The translations under genes and the position numbers were made by a program. Positions 1 to 8,994 of a DNA stretch of 64,000 bases are shown here, in pieces. The DNA lies in NCBI RefSeq assembly GCF_011087585.1, contig NZ_VJOT01000040.1:1-64000 (forward strand), in the 5' to 3' direction. The first letter of the stretch is position 1; each line of letters opens with the position of its first letter. The stretch is from Neochlamydia sp. AcF84 (GTDB lineage: Bacteria > Chlamydiota > Chlamydiia > Chlamydiales > Parachlamydiaceae). A model generated the notes under the pieces. The model ran no database searches, had not been told where the DNA came from, and saw only the letters and a list, made by a program, of their open reading frames with translations.

Positions 1-555
1 TTAGACACTATTAAACGTATTTTTAACCAAAAAAGAAACGATTCGCCTAAGGTGTATAGCTTGCATGAGCCCCATGTGGAATGTATTGCTAAAGGTAAAG
101 TAGAAAAAAGATATGAATTTGGCTGCAAAACTTCGCTAGTCATCACTCATCAAGAAGGGTTAGCTTTAGATGTTAGAGCCATTCATGGCAATCCGTACGA
201 TGGGCATACGCTTGAAGAAGCTATTAAGAAAGCTCAACATAATAGCGGCAAGAACATCGAAGTAGCTTTTGTAGATAAAGGTTATCGAGGTCATACGGTA
301 GAAGGCAAAAGCATATTTATTTCTGGGCAAAGAAAAGGCCTTACACAATGGATTAAGTCCCAACTTAAAAGGCGCCAAGCCATAGAACCTCATATCGGCC
401 ATATGAAGAATGATGGCAAACTGGGACGCAATTACCTTAAAGGCCGTTTGGGAGATTGTTTTAACGCCCTTCTATGTGGAATTGGCCATAACATGCGTTT
501 AATTTACAACTGGCTAATCGCTCAAAATTCTCCCAAGCGTCTTTATTCAGGCTAA
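1..555 (+). mobile_element. IS5-type transposase, 3' part (cut by the left window edge)
   Basis: The reading frame is open from the first base of the window through the stop at 553-555, so the gene begins outside it; the GTG at 52 is only an internal start-like codon. The C-terminal part resembles IS5-group DDE transposases: a VAFVDKGYRGH segment carries the second catalytic Asp, and RRQAIEPHIGHMKND holds the last catalytic Glu. The frame closes with a typical NMRLIYNWL tail. No terminal inverted repeat was identified on the right. The downstream DNA is full of broken genes, which fits an insertion hot spot. Whether the transposase is intact cannot be judged from this window. Confidence 0.85.
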
Positions 556-707
556 AAAAACTCGTTTTCTTCTTTAAATTGCTTTAATGCTCTATCTTGA
601 AGGCTACCTCCTGCTCTAAAACTCTTAATTTTTAGCCAATTTTCATACTCACTAACAAAAATTCTTGGATTTGCAGTTTTTTCACTTAGGTCTAAAAGAA
701 AATTCAT
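552..707 (-). CDS. Small ORF of 51 residues, unknown
   Basis: An ATG at 705-707 on the minus strand opens a frame ending at 552-554 and overlapping the transposase stop by a few bases. The product is charged (many K/E/R) and resembles no family I recognise. A weak purine stretch lies upstream. It may be the tail of an older gene truncated by the IS or a chance ORF; I list it because the stretch is otherwise unexplained. Confidence 0.2.
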   Translation of the reverse strand: MNFLLDLSEKTANPRIFVSEYENWLKIKSFRAGGSLQDRALKQFKEENEFF

Positions 708-775
708 AATTTTTCTTTCTAATATGGATGCAATGAATAAATTTTTAAGGTTAATTCAGGTCGAACTAAATATGT

Positions 776-793
776 AGGCCTCGCAAGAGGCCT
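776..793 (+). terminator. Hairpin with 7 bp stem, possible weak terminator
   Basis: AGGCCTC and GAGGCCT form a perfect 7 bp stem with a GCAA tetraloop. A short T run follows only after six more bases (GCTCTGTTTT), so as a terminator it would be weak. It separates the IS/small ORF region from the higBA operon. Confidence 0.35.
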
Positions 794-830
794 GCTCTGT
801 TTTAAGGTAACTGGATTTTCTATCCTACAC

Positions 831-849
831 TATATCGATATTCGATATA
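831..849. promoter_or_regulatory. Palindromic operator-like site upstream of higBA
   Basis: TATATCGA and TCGATATA form a perfect 8 bp inverted repeat around a 3-base centre, ending 12 bases before the presumed original toxin ATG at 861. Antitoxins of the HigA family typically bind such palindromes overlapping their own promoter and autorepress the operon. The position and symmetry fit; binding itself is inferred. Confidence 0.5.
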
Positions 850-860
850 ATGGAATAAAA

Positions 861-1165
861 ATGAGATAAAAAGCTTAATTCAATTGCTTGCTGAAGTCCA
901 CCTTAGACATTTCCACGGGGTAAACTCTAAGCGTATGAGAAAAAGATTAGATCCCTCATTATACTCAATTGCTTGTAGAAAGTTAGATATGTTAAATGCC
1001 TCCATTAACTTAAGTGACCTTAAAGTGCCACCAGCAAATATACTGGAGGTCTTAAAAGGAAACTTTAAAGGTAAATACAGCATTCGTATTAATGCTCAAT
1101 ATCGAGTTGTATTCTCTTAGGGCATCCGAGGACCAGAGCAAGTTGAAATTATAGATTATCATTAG
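861..1165 (+). pseudogene. higB: HigB/RelE-family toxin, broken by a start-region frameshift and an in-frame stop
   Basis: The frame encodes a HigB-like ribosome-dependent mRNA interferase: a helical N-terminal part, then LKGNFKGKYSIRINAQYRVVF, matching the family's LKG...G.WSI...WR.. core. Two lesions are visible. At the start, ATG-AG-ATAAAAAGC would read MIKS, the usual HigB N-terminus, if two bases were removed, so the ATG at 861 is out of frame with the body. After RVVFS a TAG at 1118-1120 interrupts the frame, yet the coding signal continues in the same frame through GPEQVEIIDYH to a TAG at 1163-1165, the normal family C-terminus. The toxin is therefore probably inactive. It lies 18 bp before the intact antitoxin gene. 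Confidence 0.8.
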
Positions 1166-1183
1166 GCAAGAAAAGAGGAAATC

Positions 1184-1492
1184 ATGCTTCCAAAAAATAG
1201 ATCACCCATACATCCTGGAGAGGTATTGCTAGAAGAATTTCTTAAGCCCCTTAAACTTTCACAAGCGCAATTTGCTAGTTACCTGGGTGGGACTTGGACT
1301 CAACCTAAAATTAGTGAAATCATCAACAAAAAACGAGGCGTAACGGAGGCAATAGCTCTAGATTTTGCGGATGCCTTAGGAACCTCGCCTGAATTTTGGC
1401 TTAATCTTCAAAATGGATATGATCTTTGGTTTGCAAGGCAAAACCATCAGCCGATTCCTCGAATACCTGCACTAAAAGTCGTAGGTTTTTAA
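1184..1492 (+). CDS. higA: HigA-family antitoxin, XRE helix-turn-helix regulator
   Basis: The 102-residue product opens with the family signature HPGEVLLEEFLKPL, followed by a helix-turn-helix (LSQAQFASYLG... PKISEIINKKRG) at about residues 25-55. It continues with ALDFADALGTSPEFWLNLQN, also typical of HigA. It should neutralise HigB and repress the operon by binding the palindrome at 831-849. An AAGAGG ribosome-binding site precedes the ATG. The short insertion GTWTQ between helices is slightly unusual. The toxin partner upstream is broken, so this is probably an orphan antitoxin that may persist as an autoregulator or anti-addiction factor. Confidence 0.85.
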   Translation: MLPKNRSPIHPGEVLLEEFLKPLKLSQAQFASYLGGTWTQPKISEIINKKRGVTEAIALDFADALGTSPEFWLNLQNGYDLWFARQNHQPIPRIPALKVVGF

Positions 1493-1649
1493 TTTTAATG
1501 TTCCTTCGATATTCAATCGAATAGCCGTCAGCGATTTAAAAACCTCTTCTCTTAAATGCAAGAATGACTTCTTAGGGCCATGGGTGTATGAAGTGCCAGC
1601 TAGGCTCTTATGCCAATGCTCATGGGCTAACAGATTAATGGGTTTGTAA

Positions 1650-2119
1650 ATGTATTTAATTAAAAAATTTCAGGAAAACGACAGCAAAGCATTCGTTTCT
1701 TTTCTTAACGAACAGTGTGAAGATAATGGATGGAAGAAAGAGAATGAGGATAAGCTGAGAGAAAGAGTTCTTTCTTGTTTGCAAGCCATGGAAGAAGCAA
1801 AACAATTAACTCTTCTTAATAGCTATGGATCAAAATGGCACAATTATTGGTTATATTCTTATTCAAGGGTTAAAGGAACTTTGGACGGATTTTCCCGAAG
1901 CTTTTGTTTCAAGCTTTTATGTGAGGCGTATTGCTAGGCAAAAAGGCGTTGGGACACAGTTATTAGAAGCTGTTGTAGAGGAAGCAAAAAAGCGAAATTG
2001 TATGAGATTGTTCTTAGAAAATAGTAAGGATAATCCTATTTATGAAAAAAAAATTTTATCCTAAAAGAGGATGGAAAGAACGAGCAAACATTTCCATTTT
2101 TGAGTTTCCGATAAAATAG
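1650..2119 (+). pseudogene. GNAT-family N-acetyltransferase, frameshifted twice
   Basis: Three frame segments together make one acetyltransferase of about 155 residues. Segment one (from 1650) gives the N-terminal helices. Segment two (around 1820-2050) carries the beta-strand GTIIGYILIQG and the acetyl-CoA loop RRIARQKGVGTQLL. Segment three starts after a run of nine A at about 2044-2052 and gives FYPKRGWKERANISIFEF, the usual GNAT C-terminus, ending at TAG 2117-2119. The first shift is near 1820-1830. No single frame spans the fold, so it is called a pseudogene. The poly-A run could also allow slippage, but the first break is not in a homopolymer. Confidence 0.75.
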
Positions 2120-2189
2120 GAGGAGTATTTGAAAGGCTTTCCTTATCAAATATAAGCGGAAGATTTCTATTCATCTACCTTAATAACTA

Positions 2190-2312
2190 CTTTTAAATCT
2201 AAAAAAGAGAGAAAGCAACAGCTTAAAAAAAGATTGAAAAGCCAGCTAGACTTTGCTTAAAAGAAGCAGAATTTCTGTATAAGGAATTAAAAGAGAAAGG
2301 AAGACAGTTATG
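2190..2312 (+). pseudogene. Possible 3' remnant of a toxin gene upstream of the second antitoxin
   Basis: A lysine/glutamate-rich reading (LKEAEFLYKELKEKGRQL) ends at a TGA at 2310-2313 that overlaps the next gene's ATG as ATGA, a spacing common in toxin-antitoxin operons. The preceding stretch (KKERKQQLKKRLKSQLDFA) is in another frame. Gp49/DUF891-type toxins often end in such charged helices, but no core motif remains. The call rests on position and composition. Confidence 0.25.
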
Positions 2313-2669
2313 AAAAAAGTGATTAAGTACGAAGAAAGTTCCGGGAATGTATTGGCTGATCTAAGCATTGAAAATCCTGAGGAAGCTTTAGCTAAAGCTG
2401 AACTTATTCGCCAGATTGCTAAACTTATTAAAAAGAAAAAACTCAATCAAAAGCAAGCTGCCGAAATTTTAGGAATAGACCAACCAAAAATCTCTGCTTT
2501 AATTCGCGGAAGATTGCGTAGCTTTTCACTTGAGCGACTTATCCGCTTCCTCAATGAATTAGGCCAAGATGTTAATATTATGATTAGTCCTGCCAAATCC
2601 GCATTACGCGGTTACACCCGGCTGAGTGAATCCCATTCGAATACACCCCTTGCTGCCTTAGGAAAATAA
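2310..2669 (+). CDS. XRE-family antitoxin-like regulator
   Basis: The 119-residue protein has a helix-turn-helix at about residues 45-75 (LNQKQAAEILGIDQPKISALIRG), followed by SLERLIRFLNELGQDVNIMI. This is the pattern of the HigA2-type antitoxins that pair with Gp49/RelE-like toxins. An AAGGAAGA site precedes the ATG. The last ~25 residues after the NIMI strand look unlike the family and may derive from neighbouring rearranged DNA. Its expected toxin upstream is reduced to a fragment, making this a second orphan antitoxin within 1.2 kb. Confidence 0.7.
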   Translation: MKKVIKYEESSGNVLADLSIENPEEALAKAELIRQIAKLIKKKKLNQKQAAEILGIDQPKISALIRGRLRSFSLERLIRFLNELGQDVNIMISPAKSALRGYTRLSESHSNTPLAALGK

Positions 2670-2925
2670 AAGGAATGGCTTAAACCCTAGATGATTTACA
2701 AATTAAAGATATGAGTTTTGAGAATATTTCAGGGGTTTTCGGACATATGCTGAAGCTTTTCCTAGATAAGCTCTTTCTGAGCCATATATCACATGTAACA
2801 TTATTGTTTACCCGCGAATGAGGTTCTTGGTGGGCGAAATCGAGAGGAAAATTGTGGGGTATATCCCATAAGCTGTCATCTAAAGAGCTCGGATTGCGGT
2901 CGAAAATTGACCGAAAGTCACTCTT

Positions 2926-3318
2926 TTGGCCATGACAGCAAATAGGTTTGTTATCCAATGTCCTAGAAGATGTAGAGGGGACGTGAGTGCCTTAGGGATT
3001 AATGATAAGTTTGATATTTACTTGAAAAACCTTTGTCCTAATCCAGAAGAGGTAGAACTCTATTTAGCCATGATGGAAGCTGCTTTTGAAGCTAAAGAAG
3101 GTGATAGAGAGAGAGAGAGAGAGCAGCTCAGCAAATTCAAGAGCCAGCTAACTAACCATGAAGCTAACCTACGTAAGTTTGATCAGCAAGGATTTGTAAC
3201 AGGCCAGCTGGAAACTGACTTTTATAACCGTCTTAAACCTCATAGTCAGACTCAGATAGAGAAATTAAAGCTTGATAGGGAAGCCCTAAGGTTTAATGAT
3301 CCAGCCTTTGAAAAATAG
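2926..3318 (+). pseudogene. Possible recombinase C-terminal remnant (coiled-coil protein)
   Basis: The 130-residue frame begins without a convincing start site. It has a Cys-containing opening (IQCPRRCRGDV), a long charged coiled coil (about residues 45-85, rich in E, R and K), and a pattern resembling the C-terminal region of large serine recombinases, which have a zinc ribbon followed by a coiled coil and an 'F...Y..L' helix pair. The catalytic N-terminal domain is not visible upstream; 2670-2925 gives no recognisable frame. The alternative is an unrelated coiled-coil protein. A GAGAGAGAGAGAGAG run at 3107-3121 is a possible slippage site. Confidence 0.35.
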
Positions 3319-3542
3319 AGCAGGTAGGGCATTAACCTTTTGACACATAGGGATGTTTACTTCCAAATGGTGCCTTTGGATGTGAAACGGAAAATGTTTG
3401 TTTTTTATGTAGCCTGGAAAATTAGTTTTATAGGGTGGAAAATATTGAGTCGCAAAAATAAAGCTAGTTCTAAGGCTTGCCCTACAAAAAAACCAACTAC
3501 TTATAAAATGAAAAACCAGAAATATTACTATTTCTGGAAATT

Positions 3543-3624
<82 letters not shown>

Positions 3625-3784
3625 TTAAATATTATAAATATGCGGCTAGGTTAAGCAATTTCCACCCTTCTTGTCAATGTGTATTACTTAAAATCAGCAA
3701 AAGGAGAAAAAGTTTCTTTAATATTTCTTAACAATCCCTTGTTATACTCCGGAATAATATTTAATTTTTTAAAAATGACGGTTT

Positions 3785-5164
3785 ATGCTTGATAAGATTT
3801 ATCTTTTTTTCCTGTGCATCTGGCCTTTTTTTTCTCTTGAGAGCTTAGAAAACGCTAAATCTTTATCTTTTAACCCTGAGGATCTTGCCCAAGAGGTAGT
3901 TTTGGATGAAAAAGATTTCTTTACCCTTTCTATAAGTGAATGTCGCTTGAAAAATGGCATGAGAGTCATATTGAAGCAAACAAATGATGAAGAGAATGAG
4001 ATCTCCGTGCGTTTGGTGGCCCTAGGTGGTTATGGATCTGTGGAACCTGAAGATCGCGCTTCAGCTGAATTGGCAGCAAGTGTTGCGATGGAATCTGGGA
4101 TAGGGGAATGGTGTCCTGATAAGCTAGCGGCGCTCCTATATGATCAATCCATAGAATTGAATATTAAAATAGAGCCTTTCGTTCGATCCATTGATGCTTC
4201 TTTCCCCCCCGAGAGTCTGGAGACATTTTTTACGTTAGTTAAAAAGATCTTTCAGCAGCCCAGATGTACTCCTGAAGCTTTCAATCAGGTATTGAAAAGT
4301 AAAAAGGATGAATTGATACGAAGAGGTAGAGAAGTAGACAGCGATAAACTTTTAAGGGTTATTGCGGTGCATGAACAGCATGCTTTAAATCCTTTAAGTT
4401 TTAAGGATCTTAAAAAAGCTAACGTGGGTCAGTCTGAAAGGTTTTTTCGTGCAGCTTTTTCTAACCCTGCGGACTTTGTTTGCATCATTGTAGGTAAATT
4501 TAATATCGAAAAAATAAAAAAACTTTGTATGGATAGTTTCTCCACCCTGGATGTCCAAAAGATAGATCAGAAATTTATCCTTCCTCATTATAAGAGAGCT
4601 CCTAAAGTCAGGTTAACTAAAATTCACCATCTTCCCCATAGCCAAGAAAGTTTAGTTTATTTATCTCTGCCTCTTCATCTCTGCTTGAATCCTACTAACT
4701 TAGAACATCTGGAGCTTGCTTGTCAGATGATAGAGACTCGCTTAAGAAATCATATAGAAACTCATTTTTCTGAAAGCAGGGGAATGGATGTAAGGTATGA
4801 GCTACCTTTATACCCTTCTTTAGAATATCCGTGGATAACTGTGCAATTTCATGTGGATGATAAACAGATTGATTCTACTTTAAACTTGGCGCTCCAGCAG
4901 ATAAAAATTATATGTAGAGATGGATTTTCTCTAGATGAAGTTACAGCTGCCTCTCAGCTTAAGCAAAAAAGGGCCAAGCTATGGGAGGGTAGTCAAGATT
5001 ATTGGATTATTCTTTTGTCTAATTATTATCTTTGGAAATGGGATTCTAAAAAAATTACAGAAGGATTTCAAATGCCTCAAGTGGTGGATCCTAAAGAAAT
5101 CCATTTTACGCTTTGTCATTCTTTATTAATTGATGAATATACCCCTTTACATTTAGAAGACTAG
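3785..5164 (+). CDS. M16-family (insulinase/PqqL-like) peptidase homologue without the zinc site
   Basis: The 459-residue protein starts with a hydrophobic leader (LYFFLCIWPFFSL region, about residues 4-18), suggesting export to the periplasm. From residue ~55 it follows the M16 fold: LKNGMRVILKQ, then GGYGSVEPEDRASAELAAS, where catalytic members carry HxxEH. No HxxEH is present, so it corresponds to the non-catalytic middle or C-terminal half of PqqL-type proteases rather than to an active domain. A second M16 half follows (SQESLVYLSLPLHL). It is shorter than full PqqL (over 900 residues) and stands as a single gene. It could be an accessory subunit or a chaperone-like relic. No catalytic partner was found in the window. 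Confidence 0.7.
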   Translation: MLDKIYLFFLCIWPFFSLESLENAKSLSFNPEDLAQEVVLDEKDFFTLSISECRLKNGMRVILKQTNDEENEISVRLVALGGYGSVEPEDRASAELAASVAMESGIGEWCPDKLAALLYDQSIELNIKIEPFVRSIDASFPPESLETFFTLVKKIFQQPRCTPEAFNQVLKSKKDELIRRGREVDSDKLLRVIAVHEQHALNPLSFKDLKKANVGQSERFFRAAFSNPADFVCIIVGKFNIEKIKKLCMDSFSTLDVQKIDQKFILPHYKRAPKVRLTKIHHLPHSQESLVYLSLPLHLCLNPTNLEHLELACQMIETRLRNHIETHFSESRGMDVRYELPLYPSLEYPWITVQFHVDDKQIDSTLNLALQQIKIICRDGFSLDEVTAASQLKQKRAKLWEGSQDYWIILLSNYYLWKWDSKKITEGFQMPQVVDPKEIHFTLCHSLLIDEYTPLHLED

Positions 5165-5328
5165 TATTTTTCTTGTTCTTTTTGCTTCAATTTGGGTAAA
5201 TTGGAGAGCTTAATAAATGATTTGCCTTCTAAGTGAATTTTTAATAACTTAATAATAAATATTACCCCTGTTTATAACATTTTTTATACTTGTTTTTTTT
5301 TCAATTATAATTTAATAAAAGAGGATGT

Positions 5329-5631
5329 ATGGGATTAATCGATCAAATTCAGTTTTATAGTACTCGGCTGATCAATGGAGACTGCCTCGATAATTTTCGC
5401 TTTAATAACACCGCGGAGATTCGAGACATATTGATAGCAAAGATAGCATCTGTGGCGCTTATAGCGGGTATCGTAACAGCCTTTTTTACGATTACTTGGG
5501 CGCCTATTGTATTTATTGGTGCAGGCGTAGCAGCCTTTGCTTACTACACAGCCGAAGGATTAGAGCCTCCTTCTAAAGAGTATGTGACAAACGTCATCGA
5601 AAGGATGAGAACAGCTTGCGAAAATGTTTAG
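5329..5631 (+). CDS. Small membrane protein, unknown
   Basis: The 100-residue product is preceded by AGAGGA about 6 bases before the ATG. It has a polar N-terminal third and two closely spaced hydrophobic segments (about residues 38-56 and 58-74: VALIAGIVTAFFTI and IVFIGAGVAAFAYY), then a polar tail. It does not resemble a named family that I recognise. Small two-helix proteins of this sort are common in Chlamydiae, some as inclusion-membrane proteins, but that assignment would need experimental evidence. Confidence 0.65.
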   Translation: MGLIDQIQFYSTRLINGDCLDNFRFNNTAEIRDILIAKIASVALIAGIVTAFFTITWAPIVFIGAGVAAFAYYTAEGLEPPSKEYVTNVIERMRTACENV

Positions 5632-6607
5632 TTAAGAGCTTCTTTTATCTTTTATCTGCTTAGGTTGAGTGAGCAACTTGCTTGAAAATTATTAAGAGAG
5701 AACTTTAAATAAGCTGTTATTCATGAAGAAAATATGCCTTTTAAGAAAGGATTAATTAAAAAAAATAACTTTAGATTTTTACCCATGATGGCTACGATAT
5801 GTTTTCTCGATAAATGCTGAATCTATCTTAAGTTTTAAAAATAAAAGTAACTGCTTCATATTACGGGAAAGCTGGCTACCTTTCATTCATTTGCTTGCAC
5901 CACGCCTATCATTCCATAACAGAAATTTGCTAAATAAGGAGTAAAAATTTTTTATTATCTCGCGATATAAATCCTCTTAAGCTTACCGAGCAAGAAAATT
6001 GTTTAAAGTACCAAAATAGTTTTCTTGAAAAATGTGTGCTCAATCATTTTTTTATAGTTCCTTAAGCGCAGAATAAAAGCGCTTATCATACTTGCCCTAA
6101 AGCTCTTATGATAAGGCTAGCTTTAAATGATAAAAAGCATTATCCCTAAGGTAGGCCGATGAATCTTTGGGTAGGTAGTCATATATTTCTTCTCAACCTA
6201 CTGATTGGTTATCCAGCAAGAGTGAATAAGTCATAAAATTTATTTCATTTTTTCTCGGGGATAAGTTGCTTCTAGAGGTAAAATAGCTTGTATGTTGGGG
6301 ATAGCATAAGAGGCTGGCGAAAATTTTTTACCAAAAAGCCATTGATTAAAAATTGTGAATAATTTCCGATAATAATTTAATGGTTTTAGTGTTTTTAAGT
6401 GCTTGATAGCAAGGTGAATTTAGGGATGCTGCTAACAGCTTTTAGAAGGTGAGATAAGCAGCGAGAGCTGTATACAAAAAAGTTGAGGTAGACATAATAA
6501 AGGATCTTGTATATCAATAAGATGAGCTTAAAGAAGGCTCATCTAGGTAAAGATTGTAAATTATCTTAAAAAAGTATAACATTTTATGAATAATAAGATG
6601 GTCGTTT
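5632..6607. other. 976 bp spacer with no recognised gene
   Basis: All frames are interrupted frequently and no RNA or IS termini were recognised. The stretch is A+T-rich and may hold decayed coding sequence or the promoter of the following TPR gene. Confidence 0.5.
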
Positions 6608-8692
6608 ATGGATAATGACATTTCAATTTCTAAAAAGCTGCAAGAAATTATAGAAAAAGAAGCTTTCGATTTATTAGATAGCTTCACCGCTTCCTATAAC
6701 CTCCATTCTTTAGGGAATGAGGAAAAAATTCTTTTAGCTAAGTTATTCATTAAAAAAGGTGAGTTAGAACTTAAAAGAGGAAGTGTGAACTTCCAAGAGA
6801 GTTTTGCCTTGGCTGAAAGCCTGGCTCCTTCTCATGCTATTATTTATTTCCTTAAAGGAAAAGTGTTTGCTTCCCAAAAAGAAAATGCTCGCTGTCTTGC
6901 TGCTGCCATAGAAGCTTTTGCCCAAGCTATTGCTCGGGATGCTAACTTTTTTGAAGCCTATTTAATGGGGGCAGAAACTTTAATCTTAAGTGGCTTATTT
7001 CATCAAAATCCCTATTATTTTCAAAAAGCTCAGTATAAATTTCAGGCAGGGTATGCTCTGTTAGAAAATCAGCCGGTAGAAGTTAAATCCCGTTTTTTTT
7101 GGAAATGGGGATTAAGTTGCTACCTTATTGGCCTTTCTTCTGAAGAGCCGGTGGATTTTCATCAAGCTATCCAAAGATATCGACAAGCCCAGCAATTAGG
7201 CCACCAATGTGCAGATTTTTGGCAAGATATGGCAGAGGCATTAGTGGAGCTAAGCGAGCTTATTAAACAGCATAAATATTGCGAAGAGGCGATAGAGTAT
7301 TATCATCTAGCTGTTTGTGAAGAGCCTGAATGCTCCGATCGATGGCTTAAGCTTGCTCTTTGCTATGAAAAGCTCTATGATCTTAAAGGGGATCTGCAGC
7401 ATTTTGAACTTGCTCAAACTGCTTTTGAAGAGGCTGCCAAAGGGCAGGAAGCTAACTTTTTCTTATGGCTACGTTGGGGGAAACTCTATTTAAACGCCTG
7501 TAAGTTACAAAAAAACCCCACTTATAATGTTGCTTGCATTGAGAAATTTACTAAAGCTACCCAAATTGATCCAGATCATCCCTTGCTTCTTGCTTTTGGG
7601 GGAGAGGCTGAAATGATTTTCGGCATACATACAGAGTCTCTTGCTCTTTTGCATTCAGCCGAGCACAAGATTACGCGTAGCCTTAAGTTAATTCCTAGAA
7701 ATCCACACATTTGGGCTTTATACGGTGCTTGCTTAAATGAGCTCGGGCGCTACTTTGGTGAGGAAAGCTATTACGTGCAAGCTGCCGATAAATTCCAGCA
7801 TGGGCTTACCCTTCATAAGCAAGATTCTGCATTATGGTATGGCCTTGCCACCTCGTATTTTTATATTGGTGAATATTGGAATGATTCCCAGCAAGTGGAA
7901 AATGCTGTTAATTGCTTTCAAAAAGCTTGCGATTTAGGAGGACAATCTTCATTTCAGTTTTGGAACGATTGGGGCTTAGCTCTAATGAAGCTTTCCGAGC
8001 TTACAAATGATAAAAATTATTTGGAAGCAGCCATCCAAAAATTTGAGAAGATAATTAACCTACAGGAAGAAGCTTTTTATCATCGACACTATGAACCTGA
8101 ATGGCTCTATAATTATGGCTGTGCCCTTGATTTTCTAGGGGACTTTTCAGAAGAGGTTTCTCATTATGAAAAAGCCATTACTGTTTTAAATAAAGCATTA
8201 GAAATTGATCCCAATTTTACGAATGCTCGCTATAATTTAGCGGTAACTTTATCACATCTAGGAGAAGCAACCTCGGATGTAGATATTTTGCATAGCGCTA
8301 TTGAACATTTTCGAGTGGTCTTGAATATAGACATCGAGGATGAGATGGCTTGGAATGATTGTGGATTAGCTTTTTTAAATATAGCAGAATTGGTGCATGA
8401 AGAAATTCGTCCAGAGCGCAGTAAAACTTATTATCAGGAAGCCGAGCAAAAATTCATGCATGCGTTGTCTTTAGGCTGTGCCCATACTTTTTATAATTTA
8501 GCCTGTATGCATTCTTTATTGCAGAACTATCCTTCGGCTATGCACTATTTAGAGCGAGCCGAGCAGGCAGGAACGCTGCCAGCCTTAGAGGATATGCTTA
8601 ATGATGAGTGGTTAGAAAACCTAATTGGCACGCCTGCCTTTAGACAATTTATCTCTCACCTTGCCTCTAAGCACAACCATTTAGAAGATTGA
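6608..8692 (+). CDS. Large TPR-repeat protein
   Basis: The 694-residue protein is built almost entirely of degenerate tetratricopeptide-type helix pairs. Recognisable units include ALAESLAPSHAIIYFLKGKV, ALWYGLATSYFYIGEYW and ALEIDPNFTNARYNLAVTLSHLG. The repeats are diverged and irregularly spaced, unlike the near-identical repeats of the protein at 14.8-18.7 kb. No signal peptide or membrane segment is evident, so it is probably a cytosolic scaffold or chaperone-like protein, or possibly an effector. The start ATG at 6608 gives the longest frame; upstream Shine-Dalgarno is weak. A hairpin at 8741-8778 could end the transcript. Confidence 0.85.
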   Translation: MDNDISISKKLQEIIEKEAFDLLDSFTASYNLHSLGNEEKILLAKLFIKKGELELKRGSVNFQESFALAESLAPSHAIIYFLKGKVFASQKENARCLAAAIEAFAQAIARDANFFEAYLMGAETLILSGLFHQNPYYFQKAQYKFQAGYALLENQPVEVKSRFFWKWGLSCYLIGLSSEEPVDFHQAIQRYRQAQQLGHQCADFWQDMAEALVELSELIKQHKYCEEAIEYYHLAVCEEPECSDRWLKLALCYEKLYDLKGDLQHFELAQTAFEEAAKGQEANFFLWLRWGKLYLNACKLQKNPTYNVACIEKFTKATQIDPDHPLLLAFGGEAEMIFGIHTESLALLHSAEHKITRSLKLIPRNPHIWALYGACLNELGRYFGEESYYVQAADKFQHGLTLHKQDSALWYGLATSYFYIGEYWNDSQQVENAVNCFQKACDLGGQSSFQFWNDWGLALMKLSELTNDKNYLEAAIQKFEKIINLQEEAFYHRHYEPEWLYNYGCALDFLGDFSEEVSHYEKAITVLNKALEIDPNFTNARYNLAVTLSHLGEATSDVDILHSAIEHFRVVLNIDIEDEMAWNDCGLAFLNIAELVHEEIRPERSKTYYQEAEQKFMHALSLGCAHTFYNLACMHSLLQNYPSAMHYLERAEQAGTLPALEDMLNDEWLENLIGTPAFRQFISHLASKHNHLED

Positions 8693-8740
8693 AGACACCC
8701 AAGAGATAAGGAAACTAAAAAGTAAGCTGCAAGATGAATA

Positions 8741-8778
8741 AAATTAGGAGGCTAGCTAGCCGAAGGGCTGCCTAATTT
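8741..8778 (+). terminator. Hairpin after the TPR gene, possible terminator
   Basis: AAATTAGG pairs with CCTAATTT and a smaller inner stem (CTAGCC/GGCTG) can form. A moderately T-rich tract (AGGATTTTAC) follows. It lies 50 bases after the stop at 8692. Confidence 0.4.
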
Positions 8779-8994
8779 AGGATTTTACTTAAGCAAATTC
8801 CAAATATTTTCCTTTGCTTTGCTATTGCTTAACTATGGGCCCCTTTAAGGACAAAAAAAAGACAGCTTTAGCAAGGGATTTGCGGTGGGCTAATTTATTT
8901 AATTCTTGTTAAGGATCGTGGATTAGATAAGAAAACCGTAAATGCCAGCAAAAAAGCTTTTGCACGTTAAACTTATCTACCGGCAAAGGTCCAA

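Noticed and set aside
2680-2958. Minus-strand 92-codon frame
   Set aside because: No ribosome-binding site, no family resemblance; overlaps the start of the recombinase-like remnant on the other strand.
3107-3121. GA dinucleotide run as a regulated phase-variation tract
   Set aside because: It lies inside a likely dead gene fragment; no intact frame depends on it.
5116-8692. Shared C-terminus HLED in the products ending at 5164 and 8692 as a sorting signal
   Set aside because: Four residues in two unrelated proteins is likely coincidence.
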